DNA of 64,000 bases from Bacillota bacterium. Its GTDB lineage: Bacteria > Bacillota > Clostridia > Christensenellales > Aristaeellaceae. Under the pieces are notes generated by a model. That model saw nothing but the letters and a program-made list of their open reading frames with translations. It was not told where the DNA came from and did not search any database. Made by a program: the position numbers and the translations under genes. Shown here piece after piece: positions 48,804 to 57,979 of the stretch (position 1 is the stretch's first letter; each line of letters begins with the position of its first letter). The stretch covers positions 1 to 64,000 of the forward strand of contig JAEWVC010000070.1 of NCBI GenBank assembly GCA_023459275.1, read 5' to 3'.

Positions 48804-51656
48804 ATGCGTGGCAGGCTCTCCCTCCAAAGCAGGCTTACCGCCTGCTTCCTTGCCTTTTCCGTGCTGCCGCTGATCCTGTTCTTTCTGCTGTTCTTTCCGT
48901 ACCTTCGGGGGAGTATGCTCAAAAGCCGCATGGCTGCCCTGGAGGGGCTGGCCAGTGCCAACGTCAGCGATCTGGAGCAGATGGGGGATTCCATCCTCCG
49001 GGAAGGGGAGCGGCTGGGCCTGGACCAGCGGGCCGCCGATGCCCTGACATTGCCTGACGGGCAGGAGGAATCCCTGACCGCGCGGCTGGCGGACAGCTAT
49101 CTGCTGTCCATGGTGGGCCAGGACTGCCGGGGCGCGGCGCTGGTGAAGGCCGGATGGACGGTGGTTGCCTCCAGCAACGATGCGGCCTATACGCCGGAAG
49201 CGCTCTCGCTGCTGCTGGGCACCGACGCTTCCTTCAGCGGCGAAAGGGAGGTGAGCGGCCTGCTTCCCTCCCTGGCGGAGCCTGGCGGGCAGTCCATCTA
49301 CTTTACGGTGCCCCTGATGAAGGGGGTCAGCCTGCTGGGAGTGCTGGTGCGGGAGATGCCCCTTGAGGTGCTTGGACGCAAGACGGCTTCGCTTAGCCAG
49401 GGGGAAACGGGCCGGATGATGCTGGTGGACGAGAGCGGCATGATCCTGGCCCATACGGATGCGTCCGAGGCGGGAAAATCACTGGACAGCGCCAAACTGC
49501 TGTCCATTTTCCAGAGTTTTCAAAGCGGCATGGCGGAACGCAGCGGCAACGGCAGTGTAAAGCTTGACGGCGCCATGCAGGGGTACGGCTACCGGATCCT
49601 TTCCAATATGCCCTGGATGCTGGTGGTTTACCAGGCGGAGAGTGAGCTTAAGTCCCAGGAGGTACTCATCATCCTCTTTGCCGTATTGGCCACGCTGGGG
49701 CTGTCGCTGCTGAGTTTTTTGATCAGCCGTATCGTATCCCGCAGCCTGGTCTTTCCGCTTAGGAGGCTGAACGCCGCCTTCCGGCAGGCGGGGCATAACC
49801 AATTTACGCCCCTTGCGCCGGGCGGCCCGCCGGAAATGGTGGAACTGGCCGAAGGCTATAATACCATGATCGGCCTCATCGAGGGAAATGTCACAAGGCT
49901 CAGCGATTCCAACCGCCAGCTGGCCGCCACCATCGCGGAATTGGAGGTGGAGCGGGACAGGCTGCAGTTTATGCGGGAGGAGCCGGACGGCGGGAATGTT
50001 CGCCGCGCCTACGCGGAATTCAACCTTCTGTCCGGGGATTTTCTGGCGGATGACGCCTTTTATGCCATGCTGCACGTAAACCGCGGGCTGACCAAGCTGT
50101 CGCTGAATGAGTTCCTGTCCGGCATGGTGGAACCCGAGGATGAAAACCTCCTTAGGGAGAGCATTGAAACCCAGGCGGATCAGATCCACCAGCTGGTGCG
50201 TATCCATACCACGGAGGGAATGCTCTGGGCGCAGGTGCATGCCAGGATCTACTACAATCCCCAGGGCGACGCCACCAAGGTATCCGCAACATTCCTGGAT
50301 GTGACCGACGACCATAAAGCCCCCGGGGAGGAAGCCTCGGTGGACAGCACCACCGGGTTGTATACAAGAGCTCCCTTCCTGGCGGCGCTTGATGACCACC
50401 TTGCCCAGCAGGACGGTGGCAGGGAGGGCGGTATGGTGGTATGCCTGAGGCTGATCGGCCTTCCGGAGGACGATACCCAGCGCATGGCCTACGTGCTGGC
50501 CATGCGCCTGACGGCCGATAGGCTGAGGGCCTTTGCCGGGCCGGAGGGCATGGCTGCCAGATTTTATGATGACCGGTTCCTTGTGCACCTGCCCCGCTGC
50601 CAGAATGCCGCCCTGGCGGAAAGCCGCATGGCAGAATTGAACCAGATCCTCTCCGCCCCCATCCCCTGCCAGAAAATGGTGATTTCGCTGAAAATGCTGG
50701 CTGGCGCGGCGATTTATCCGCAAAAAGACGCCACGGCGGAGCTGCTTATGAGCCAGGCGCAGACTGCCCTGTCCGCCGCAGCGGCCATGGAGGGCGCAAG
50801 CTGGACGATCTACGACGTGACCCGCCAGGTGGAGGACGCGGATACCGCCAGGGTCACGCTGGAGCGCACGCTGCGCAACCGCCGCATCGTGGATGCCCTG
50901 TCCACCTTCCAGATGGACAACTCCCTGTCTTTGGAGTACCAGCCCATCATCGCACTGAAAACGGACAGGGTGGCGGGCTTCGAGTGCACGGTCAGGCTTC
51001 AAACCGCGGAGCTGGGCATGGTTTCGGCCGGGGAACTGATCCCCCTGGCGGAAGCCAACGGACTGATGCTGCCCGTGGGCCGCTTTGTGCTCAAGGAAGC
51101 CTGCCGCATGATCCAGGGATTGCTGAAACGCAAGGATCAGGCGCTGTTCGTATCGGTAAACATCAGCGCGGTGCAGCTAGAACAAAGCGACTTTGCCGAC
51201 ATGGTTTACCTGGCGCTGAAGGAAACGGGCCTGCCGGGCTCCGCGCTGCAGCTGGAGATTTCCGAGCGGATCATAGATGTTTTCATCGCCCAGGCGGAGA
51301 AACTGAACGCCCTGCGCAGGCTTGGCGTGCGGGTGGCGCTGGACGATTACGGCGGAGGCACGGGCTCCCTGACCCATCTGTACAACATGCCCCTGGATGT
51401 TTTGAAGGTGGACAAGAGCTTCCTGATGGGCGCAAACGCCAGCCAGGGCAAGGAATTCATCCTGAAAACCCTGGTGGACCTTGCCCATAGCCTCAATTTG
51501 CAGGTAGCCGCGGTGGGCGTGGAACACTTCAAACGCCTGAACACCCTGATGAAGCTGGATTATGACCTGGCGCAGGGCTACCACTTCTGCCCGCCGCTGA
51601 ACCCCGCCGCGCTGGAGGTATACCTGGACACAAGGGCGGGTAAGAGGGAAGGATAA
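48804..51656 (+). CDS. Membrane sensor with degenerate GGDEF and EAL domains
   Basis: 950 residues. Membrane helix 1 is at about 10-30, then a Cache-like external sensor to ~280. Helix 2 is at about 288-308, then HAMP, a PAS-like stretch (~400-500), a GGDEF-like domain (~510-670) and an EAL domain (~690-945). The diguanylate-cyclase motif is lost (RFYDDRF in place of GGDEF). The phosphodiesterase motifs are mixed: ECTVR keeps the first Glu, and NIS, EISE, LDDYGGG and QGYHF are near-normal, but the EGVE motif reads VGVE. It probably binds c-di-GMP or senses a ligand; activity is doubtful. The start lies 30 bp after the ArsC-like gene. Confidence 0.82.
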   Translation: MRGRLSLQSRLTACFLAFSVLPLILFFLLFFPYLRGSMLKSRMAALEGLASANVSDLEQMGDSILREGERLGLDQRAADALTLPDGQEESLTARLADSYLLSMVGQDCRGAALVKAGWTVVASSNDAAYTPEALSLLLGTDASFSGEREVSGLLPSLAEPGGQSIYFTVPLMKGVSLLGVLVREMPLEVLGRKTASLSQGETGRMMLVDESGMILAHTDASEAGKSLDSAKLLSIFQSFQSGMAERSGNGSVKLDGAMQGYGYRILSNMPWMLVVYQAESELKSQEVLIILFAVLATLGLSLLSFLISRIVSRSLVFPLRRLNAAFRQAGHNQFTPLAPGGPPEMVELAEGYNTMIGLIEGNVTRLSDSNRQLAATIAELEVERDRLQFMREEPDGGNVRRAYAEFNLLSGDFLADDAFYAMLHVNRGLTKLSLNEFLSGMVEPEDENLLRESIETQADQIHQLVRIHTTEGMLWAQVHARIYYNPQGDATKVSATFLDVTDDHKAPGEEASVDSTTGLYTRAPFLAALDDHLAQQDGGREGGMVVCLRLIGLPEDDTQRMAYVLAMRLTADRLRAFAGPEGMAARFYDDRFLVHLPRCQNAALAESRMAELNQILSAPIPCQKMVISLKMLAGAAIYPQKDATAELLMSQAQTALSAAAAMEGASWTIYDVTRQVEDADTARVTLERTLRNRRIVDALSTFQMDNSLSLEYQPIIALKTDRVAGFECTVRLQTAELGMVSAGELIPLAEANGLMLPVGRFVLKEACRMIQGLLKRKDQALFVSVNISAVQLEQSDFADMVYLALKETGLPGSALQLEISERIIDVFIAQAEKLNALRRLGVRVALDDYGGGTGSLTHLYNMPLDVLKVDKSFLMGANASQGKEFILKTLVDLAHSLNLQVAAVGVEHFKRLNTLMKLDYDLAQGYHFCPPLNPAALEVYLDTRAGKREG

Positions 51657-51688
51657 TGCCGTAGGCATGGCATGGGAGGAGGATCGGG

Positions 51689-53137
51689 ATGCGGGGGAAA
51701 ATGCTTCTGTTCCTGGCGGTGCTCGGCCTGTTTGTTGCGGGTGCCCTTGCAGGGGCGGCGGAGCGGGATACGCGCCTTGAAGCCGCCTTCGAAAGCGATG
51801 CGCTGGTGCTTGCGGAGACGGCGCTGATACAGGATCTTTCCGGGTATACGCTTAGGGCGCGCACCGCTTACTACGAGGCGGTTTTGAAAGGCAGCCTTCC
51901 CGGCGTGACGCCAGTCTATTCCGGGGACGGCGCATGGGTTTCCTTTGCGCTGACAGGCAGCGAGATGCTCCCTGCCCCGCGGCAGTGCTTCTTTTCCCCG
52001 GACGGCGGGAAGGCGCTGTGTATGGATAAACAAATCGCCTATGTGGCGGAAGGGAAGACCATCACCATCATTTCCTACAGCCATGAGCGCAGCGTGCAGG
52101 ACGAATACGGGCAGTATGCCGCCTTCGCCAAACTGACGCCCGACCGGTGGGTAGGGGCCGAAGGGGTGGTATGGTCCCCGGACGGCCGGTATGCCGTGCT
52201 TACCAACTTTGCGGAAGTATTCTTCAGAGCGCGGTTCGTCTATGGCCTGTATATCATTGACACAGTGACAGGAGAGCTGTTCTGCGCGGATACCTATCCC
52301 ACAAAGCTCAAGGAAAAATGGGGAGCGGTGATGCAGGCTTGCTTCGGCCCGGCCGGGCGGCAGCTGTATTATGTGCTTTACGGCTCCGCTTACGGGGATG
52401 CGCCCGTTTCCCTGATGTGTTACGATGTGGAAACAGGACAGAAGCAGCGCCTTTTGGCCTGCCAGAAAAGAAGCGCGTACCCTATGCTGCAGATGGGCGG
52501 CAGCGGCAGCCTCATGAATCTGGCGGACTCGCCCAATGCGTCGGAGCCGTTGGGGCTGAACGTGTATACCCAGCGGGACGGCGTTTGGTCCATGAAAACG
52601 TACGCCCTGCCCCAGACATCCCGCATCGCCTATCCCATATACTTTGATGCGGGCCCGGCCGGTTTTGGCGTATTGCTGGACCGCATCCTCCCTGCCAATC
52701 AGGGAAAATCCGTCACCATGGCCGGGCAGGTCCGCCTGGAAGACGGATACCCCGGCCTGGGAGAGTTCCTGCTCATTGACAGCCCGGACGCACCATACGC
52801 CACCCGCATTTCCCTGCTGTCCTATGGGGACGGCAGTCTTCTGGACGGCAGGCTGGCCGAGGGAACACTTTGGCAATGCCTGAATATCAAGCTTTCGCCG
52901 GACGGCCGCTACGCGCTGCTCCTTGTGGGAAACAGCGGGGAATTCGCTTTCCTGATGATGGACATGGAAACCTTGGCTCTGCGCCGGGTCACGGCGCCCG
53001 ATGGCTTGGCCTCAACGGCTGCGGTCTACAATGTGCCTGTGAGCAATGCCTATCCCTCCGGCTTCAATTGGTTCTTGGGCAACAAGCTGGTTTTCAACGG
53101 GACGGACGGCCTGAAGCTTTGCGAATTCGCCTATTGA
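51689..53137 (+). CDS. Secreted protein with beta-propeller-like repeats
   Basis: 482 residues. A signal peptide (MLLFLAVLGLFVAGALA) precedes a mature chain with several SPDG/SxDG blades (CFFSPDGGKALCM, VVWSPDGRYAVL, IKLSPDGRYALLL), as in WD40-like or TolB-like propellers. No catalytic signature or wall anchor is seen. GGGAGGAGG precedes the ATG. It follows the c-di-GMP-type sensor by 32 bp on the same strand, so a shared envelope-related role is possible (inference). I cannot name a family. Confidence 0.65.
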   Translation: MRGKMLLFLAVLGLFVAGALAGAAERDTRLEAAFESDALVLAETALIQDLSGYTLRARTAYYEAVLKGSLPGVTPVYSGDGAWVSFALTGSEMLPAPRQCFFSPDGGKALCMDKQIAYVAEGKTITIISYSHERSVQDEYGQYAAFAKLTPDRWVGAEGVVWSPDGRYAVLTNFAEVFFRARFVYGLYIIDTVTGELFCADTYPTKLKEKWGAVMQACFGPAGRQLYYVLYGSAYGDAPVSLMCYDVETGQKQRLLACQKRSAYPMLQMGGSGSLMNLADSPNASEPLGLNVYTQRDGVWSMKTYALPQTSRIAYPIYFDAGPAGFGVLLDRILPANQGKSVTMAGQVRLEDGYPGLGEFLLIDSPDAPYATRISLLSYGDGSLLDGRLAEGTLWQCLNIKLSPDGRYALLLVGNSGEFAFLMMDMETLALRRVTAPDGLASTAAVYNVPVSNAYPSGFNWFLGNKLVFNGTDGLKLCEFAY

Positions 53138-53285
53138 GCGGTTTGCACCCGCCCCCGACATGAGATGCCGCTTCGCCGGCCCTGCTTACTAACGCAGCTT
53201 TGAAGCGATCCAATACCTCCCTCGGGTTTGTCAGTGGTCTGCCTTTTTAGATATCCTCGAATTCTGCCACACTTATGAAAAGGGG
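53138..53285. other. Short gap with a diverged repeat
   Basis: CCAATACCTCCCTCGGGTTTGT-like sequence at 53210-53231 is related to bases 97-116 of the window. No terminator or promoter is convincing. Confidence 0.4.
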
Positions 53286-54773
53286 TTGAGTGCCGTTATA
53301 TATGATGTTGCCGTTATCGGCGCGGGCATCGTGGGGCTTGCCGTGGCAAGAAGGTTATCCAGGTACAATCTGCGCATGGCCATCCTGGAAAAGGAGCCGG
53401 ATGTGGCCATGGGGTCCACCAAGGCCAATAGCGCCATCGTCCACGGCGGATACGCGGAAAGCAGCGCCAAATTGAAGGGCCGGCTTTGCTACAAGGGCCG
53501 GGCACAGTATAAAAAGCTGGACGGGGAGCTGCATTTCGGATTTAAGGAAATGGGCTCCCTGGTGTTCACGGCTACGGATGATGACCTGCCTAAACTCCGC
53601 GCACTGTATGAAAACGGCCTGCGCAACGGGCTTGACGACCTGGAAATCGTCGGCCGGGAGCGGGCACTATGGATCGAACCCAATTTGAACCCAAACGTGC
53701 GGCATGCTTTGTACTGCCGGGGCGCGGGCATCTGCTCCCCCTACGAGATGGCCATCGCCCTGGCGGAAAACGCGGTGAAAAACGGCGCGGACTTGTATCT
53801 GGACGCGCCGGTGACGGGGATCACGCACCGGGAGCATGTATTCACGCTTCAAACACCCAAGGGGGCGTTCCGGTCCCGGTACGTCATCAACTGCGCGGGG
53901 CTTCATGCCGCGGAGGTATCTAGGATGGCAGCGCCCACGGAGTTTGAGATACAGCCCCGCACCGGGGAATACATCCTGCTGGCCAGGGGTTCGGGCAAGC
54001 TGCTGAACACCGTGGTATTCCAGATGCCCACCCCCATGGGCAAGGGCATTCTGGTAACGCCCACGGTCCACGGCAACCTGCTTTTGGGCCCGGACGCCAT
54101 CAACGAGCCGGGCGCATACAGCACCTCCACCCACGTGGAACGGCTGGCGGAAATTTATGTCCATGCCCTGCATACCACGGACAAGATCAACCTGAACCAG
54201 TTCATCCGCAGCTTTGCCGGTGTCCGGGCTACTGCCACGGGGGATGATTTCATCATCGGCGAATCAGAAACGAAGGGCTTTATTCAGGCGGCGGGCATCC
54301 AATCCCCGGGGCTGACCTCCTCCCCCGCCATCGCCGACAGGATCGTGGAGATATTGGCGGATGCCGGGCTGGACCTTGTGGAAAAAACCGGCTACGACCC
54401 GTGCCGCGCACCGCTGATTGAAGTGGACAAAAAAATGCGCCCCCTCAAGGAGGCGGAGGAACTGGTTGCCCTGCCGGAAGGGGTTGAGCGCCTTGTCTGC
54501 CGCTGCGAGCAGGTGGCCGAAGGGACCATTTTGGACGCCATGCGCAGGGGCATCCCCGTTCAGACGGTGGACGCCGTCAAGCGCCGGGTGCGGGCCGGTA
54601 TGGGCTATTGCCAGGGGCAGTTCTGCCGCCCGCGGGTTGCGGCCCTGATGGAAAGGGAGCTTGGGCACCCGGTGTCCCCGCTGACGGACACGGAACGCTG
54701 TGGGGCAAAAAGGGTGACGAAGCAGGAATTGCTGGAGTATGTACGGGATATGGGCGGGAAGGGAACTTTTTGA
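53286..54773 (+). CDS. GlpA-like FAD-dependent oxidoreductase with BFD-type iron-sulfur domain
   Basis: 495 residues. The FAD-binding N-terminus has VAVIGAGIVGLAVARRLS. A DAO-type oxidoreductase core follows (STKANSAIVHGGY; FAGVRATATGDDFIIGES). A C-terminal BFD-like [2Fe-2S] domain has the cysteines in LVCRCEQVAEG and GMGYCQGQFC. Clostridial relatives act on glycerol 3-phosphate or another 2-hydroxyacid, usually with a second flavoprotein and a DUF1667 protein encoded next door; both are absent here. The start is a TTG with AAAAGGGG very close by. The last residues (GGKGTF) and stop codon lie inside a palindromic repeat, with the TGA at its apex. Confidence 0.78.
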   Translation: MSAVIYDVAVIGAGIVGLAVARRLSRYNLRMAILEKEPDVAMGSTKANSAIVHGGYAESSAKLKGRLCYKGRAQYKKLDGELHFGFKEMGSLVFTATDDDLPKLRALYENGLRNGLDDLEIVGRERALWIEPNLNPNVRHALYCRGAGICSPYEMAIALAENAVKNGADLYLDAPVTGITHREHVFTLQTPKGAFRSRYVINCAGLHAAEVSRMAAPTEFEIQPRTGEYILLARGSGKLLNTVVFQMPTPMGKGILVTPTVHGNLLLGPDAINEPGAYSTSTHVERLAEIYVHALHTTDKINLNQFIRSFAGVRATATGDDFIIGESETKGFIQAAGIQSPGLTSSPAIADRIVEILADAGLDLVEKTGYDPCRAPLIEVDKKMRPLKEAEELVALPEGVERLVCRCEQVAEGTILDAMRRGIPVQTVDAVKRRVRAGMGYCQGQFCRPRVAALMERELGHPVSPLTDTERCGAKRVTKQELLEYVRDMGGKGTF

Positions 54774-54812
54774 AAAAAGTTCCCTTCCCGCACCCTTTCC
54801 TGAAAAACCTCA
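54755..54812. repeat. Palindromic repeat, copy 3 of 3, overlapping a gene end
   Basis: CGGGAAGGGAACTTTTT (54755-54771) pairs with its complement at 54774-54790, separated by two bases. The tail CTGAAAAACCTCA follows. The TGA stop of the flavoprotein gene (54771-54773) spans the loop. Confidence 0.8.
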
Positions 54813-55030
54813 ATGAGGGGTAAAGAGACAAGCCATATCATCCATTCAGCCAATGTATGGTGCGAATAGCCTCATCCGGCACCTTCCAGGCGGAATCATC
54901 CCCTCATCTGGCGCTATGCGCCACCTTCCCCCAAGGGGGAAGGCTTTCGGGATGCCCTATCCGGCTGTCAGCTTTTTCGGAAAAAAGGAGCTTCTTTTAT
55001 AACCCTATGATGATTGATACAGACCTAAGA
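54813..55030. repeat. Gap with a single CCTCATCTGGCGC-type repeat
   Basis: The core at 54900-54947 carries two small hairpins (GGCGC/GCGCC and CCTTCCCCC/GGGGGAAGG) and matches the corresponding part of the tandem repeats at 127-677. A partial copy (CTCATCCGGCACCTTCC) lies just upstream near 54870. No gene is seen. Confidence 0.65.
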
Positions 55031-55086
55031 TGGGGATTCTCAAGGGGTTTTATCCCTTGAGCAGGGTCCAGGGGCAGCGCCCCTGG
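55031..55086 (+). repeat. Two-hairpin interspersed repeat at the end of comF
   Basis: First stem TCAAGGGG/CCCTTGA, second stem CAGGGGC/GCCCCTG (55070-55085). It ends at the base before the comF stop codon on the minus strand. An inverted copy lies at 59517-59578. Confidence 0.75.
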
Positions 55087-55722
55087 TCATAGCGTGACCG
55101 CGGCTGCCAGCAGGCTGACCTGTTTGGCACCGGCGGCGTACAGCTCCCGGGCGCAGGCGTGGGCGGTGGCGCCGGTGGTGCTCACGTCATCCACCAGGAG
55201 AAGGCGCATGCCTTTTACGCTTTGGGTGCATTGAAAGGCGCCTTCCATGTTGGTAAGCCGGCCCGCCCGGCTCAATTTGGCCTGCTGGCCCGTTTCCCGG
55301 AGTCTTGACAGCGCCGGGAGGACGGGCGTTTTTGTGATTTCCGCCACCGCGTTTGCCAACAGCTCCGCCTGGTTGAAGCCCCGTTCCGCAAGCCTTCCCG
55401 GATGCAGGGGCACGGGCACCAGCGCATCAAAGGCCTTGCCATCCAAACAGGCGGCCATCTTTGGTCCCAGCACCTTTGCCGCGTCCCGGACGCAGGCGTA
55501 TTTCAGCGTGTGGACGATTTCCCTGGCCACCCCCTCGTAGGGGTAGGGGGCGTAGACCTTTTCCACGCCTTCCACGAAAAAGGGAACGCTCGAAAGGGCC
55601 AGGGACCGCAATTTTTCCCGGCAGGGCGCACACAGATGGTCCCCGGCAGCATCCAGCCTGGGATGGCCGCAGCCGAAGCACCTGGCATAGGGCGGATACA
55701 GCAGATCCCCTAGGAGGCCCAT
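55087..55722 (-). CDS. comF: ComF family phosphoribosyltransferase-like protein
   Basis: About 211 residues. The N-terminal zinc-binding part has CFGCG and CAPC. The type I phosphoribosyltransferase signature is LLLVDDVSTTGAT near residue 175, with VPVPLHPGRLAERGFNQAE before it. ComF/GntX proteins act in uptake of single-stranded DNA during natural transformation, although many firmicutes keep the gene without known competence. The ATG at 55722 has AAGGAG 8 bp upstream, lying within the 3' end of recD2; the two genes overlap by 13 bp. Confidence 0.88.
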   Translation of the reverse strand: MGLLGDLLYPPYARCFGCGHPRLDAAGDHLCAPCREKLRSLALSSVPFFVEGVEKVYAPYPYEGVAREIVHTLKYACVRDAAKVLGPKMAACLDGKAFDALVPVPLHPGRLAERGFNQAELLANAVAEITKTPVLPALSRLRETGQQAKLSRAGRLTNMEGAFQCTQSVKGMRLLLVDDVSTTGATAHACARELYAAGAKQVSLLAAAVTL

Positions 55723-57941
55723 CCCACCCACTCCTTCAATTGCCGGCTGAGGGTGGTGTAACGCCTGGCGATATGGTTGTTGCGCACCATGGCCTCAATG
55801 ACCTCTTCCCGGCCCACCAGCACCACCAACTGCCGCGCCCTGGTGATGGCGGTGTAGAGCAGGTTGCGGGTCAGGAGCATGGGGGGGCCGCCCACCACGG
55901 GCATGACCACCACGGGGAACTCGCTGCCCTGGCTCTTGTGCACCGACAGGCAGTAGGCCAGCTCCAGTGCCTCCCGCTGCTGCTCTTCATAGTCCACCAG
56001 CCGGTCTTCGTCAAAGCGCACGGTGAGGGTGCGCTCCTCCGGGTCGATGGCCTCAATGAAGCCCACATCGCCGTTGAAGATGCCCTGGCCCTCCTCCCAG
56101 TCCGTGCCGTTTTGCCTGCGCCACTCAATCTGGTAATCGTTTTTTGTCTGCATCACCTTGTCGCCCACCCTAAACAGCGCGTCGCCGAACACCAGGGAGG
56201 GCCTGCCCATCTGCGGCGGGTTGAGCGCCTCCTGCAAGAGGCGGTTCAGCGCCCACACGCCGCACTCGCCCTTCTTGGTGGGGGACAGGACCTGGATCTG
56301 GCGCATTGCGCCGGACAGCCGTTCCCGCTCATCCATTTTCAAAAAGGCGGGAAGCCGCTGGGTGCACAGCGCCACGATGGTTTGCGCGGCCTCGCTGAGA
56401 ACGGTTTTCTTTTCCAGGAAAACGTCCGTGTCCCTGTTGTTGAGGATGGGCATCTGCCCATCGTTGATGCGGTGGGCGTTCAGTACGATCATGCTGTTTT
56501 CGTCCTGGCGGAAGATTTCCCGTAGGCGGACACTGGGCACAGCCTCGCTTTTGAGGATATCCCCCAGCACGTTTCCCGGCCCCACGGGAGGCAATTGGTC
56601 CGCGTCGCCCACCAGGATCAGCCGGGTACCCGGGGTGATGGCCCGAAGCAGGCTGCGCATGAGCAGGATGTCCACCATGGACATTTCGTCCACAATGATG
56701 CAGCCCGCTTCCAAAGGATTGTCCTGGCCCCTGGAAAAGCTATCCTCCTCGCCGCCGTACTCCAGCATGCGGTGGATGGTCTTGGCCTCCATCCCGGTGG
56801 CCTCGGTCATGCGCTTGGCGGCCCTGCCGGAGGGCGCGCACAGGAGCACCTCCCCCTCCCTGGAAAGCAGGCGGATGATGCAGTTGATGATGGTGGTCTT
56901 GCCCGTGCCCGGGCCGCCGGTGATCACCATCACACCCTCGTCCACGGCGGCCTGCACAGCCTGGCGCTGCAGATCGCTGAAGCGGATGCTTTTTTCCTTT
57001 TCAAACTTGCGGATGGCTTCCTCGGCGGTGGAGCTTTTGCGGTAGGGCAGCGCGGCCATCAGTTCGTGCAGCCTTTGGGCCACCTCCCGCTCGGCGTTGA
57101 AGTACAGCGGCAGGTACACGCCCTGCTCCTCCTCCCCGGTGGGGGAAAGGATCATCTCCCGCCGAATGAGGAGCTCCTTGAGGGCGGTATCCACCAGCTC
57201 CTCCTGGACACGAAGCAGCCTGCCCGTGCGGCTTTTCAATTCTTCCCCCGGCAGATACACATGCCCGCCCGTTACCGCCGCGTCCTGGAGCACGTATTTC
57301 AGCGCGCATTTGACCCGGTGGGGCGAATCCTGCGGCATGCCCATGGAGATGGCGATGCGGTCGGCGGTCAGAAAGCCCACGCCCTCGATGTCCTCCACCA
57401 GGCGGTAGGGGTTTTCCCGGATCACTGCCTGCACTTGGTCGCCGTACAGCCTGCTGATCTTTACCGCCAAGGCCGCGGGCACGCCGTAGCTTTGCAGAAA
57501 CACCATGGCCTGCCGGGCGTACATCTGCTCGTGAAAGCTCCTGGCGATCTGAGCTCCGCGCTTGGGGCCGATCTTGGGAACATCATTTAGACGCTCCGGA
57601 TGCTCGCTTAAAACGTCCAGGGCATCCTTGCCGAAATAGGCTACCAGGATCTTGGCCGTGGCTGGGCCCACCCCCTTGATGAGCCCCGAGCCCAGATAGC
57701 GCTCAATGCCCAGCAGCGTGGTGGGTTTCACGATCTCGCAGGCGGTGGCCTTCCACTGTTTGCCGTACTGGGGATGCTCCACCCAACTGCCGGAAAGGAT
57801 CACCTGTTCCCCGGAAGATAATTCCGGCAGGGCACCCACCACCGTCACCTTGTCACGGCCGGCCCGCACCTGCATGACCGTATAGCCGTTTTCCTCGTTC
57901 CGGTAAGTGATGTCGGATACCGTCGCCTCCAACTGCTCCAC
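55710..57941 (-). CDS. recD2: RecD2 family ATP-dependent DNA helicase
   Basis: 743 residues, the usual RecD2 length. It is a superfamily 1B 5'-3' helicase for repair and replication-fork maintenance without RecB/RecC. The N-terminal OB-like part (MEQLEATVSDITYRNEENGY) is followed by helix-hairpin-helix segments (LIKGVGPATAKILV; VPKIGPKRGAQIA). The motor has Walker A VITGGPGTGKTTI, motif II IIVDEMSMVD, motif III LVGDADQLPPVGPG and motif VI LLYTAITRARQLVVLVG. The start is a GTG at 57941 with AGGAAGGGGAG upstream. It is co-directional with the flippase (38-bp gap) and comF. Confidence 0.95.
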   Translation of the reverse strand: MEQLEATVSDITYRNEENGYTVMQVRAGRDKVTVVGALPELSSGEQVILSGSWVEHPQYGKQWKATACEIVKPTTLLGIERYLGSGLIKGVGPATAKILVAYFGKDALDVLSEHPERLNDVPKIGPKRGAQIARSFHEQMYARQAMVFLQSYGVPAALAVKISRLYGDQVQAVIRENPYRLVEDIEGVGFLTADRIAISMGMPQDSPHRVKCALKYVLQDAAVTGGHVYLPGEELKSRTGRLLRVQEELVDTALKELLIRREMILSPTGEEEQGVYLPLYFNAEREVAQRLHELMAALPYRKSSTAEEAIRKFEKEKSIRFSDLQRQAVQAAVDEGVMVITGGPGTGKTTIINCIIRLLSREGEVLLCAPSGRAAKRMTEATGMEAKTIHRMLEYGGEEDSFSRGQDNPLEAGCIIVDEMSMVDILLMRSLLRAITPGTRLILVGDADQLPPVGPGNVLGDILKSEAVPSVRLREIFRQDENSMIVLNAHRINDGQMPILNNRDTDVFLEKKTVLSEAAQTIVALCTQRLPAFLKMDERERLSGAMRQIQVLSPTKKGECGVWALNRLLQEALNPPQMGRPSLVFGDALFRVGDKVMQTKNDYQIEWRRQNGTDWEEGQGIFNGDVGFIEAIDPEERTLTVRFDEDRLVDYEEQQREALELAYCLSVHKSQGSEFPVVVMPVVGGPPMLLTRNLLYTAITRARQLVVLVGREEVIEAMVRNNHIARRYTTLSRQLKEWVGWAS

Positions 57942-57979
57942 AGGCGCTCCCCTTCCTAAATCCCTTTTGGCGGATGATG

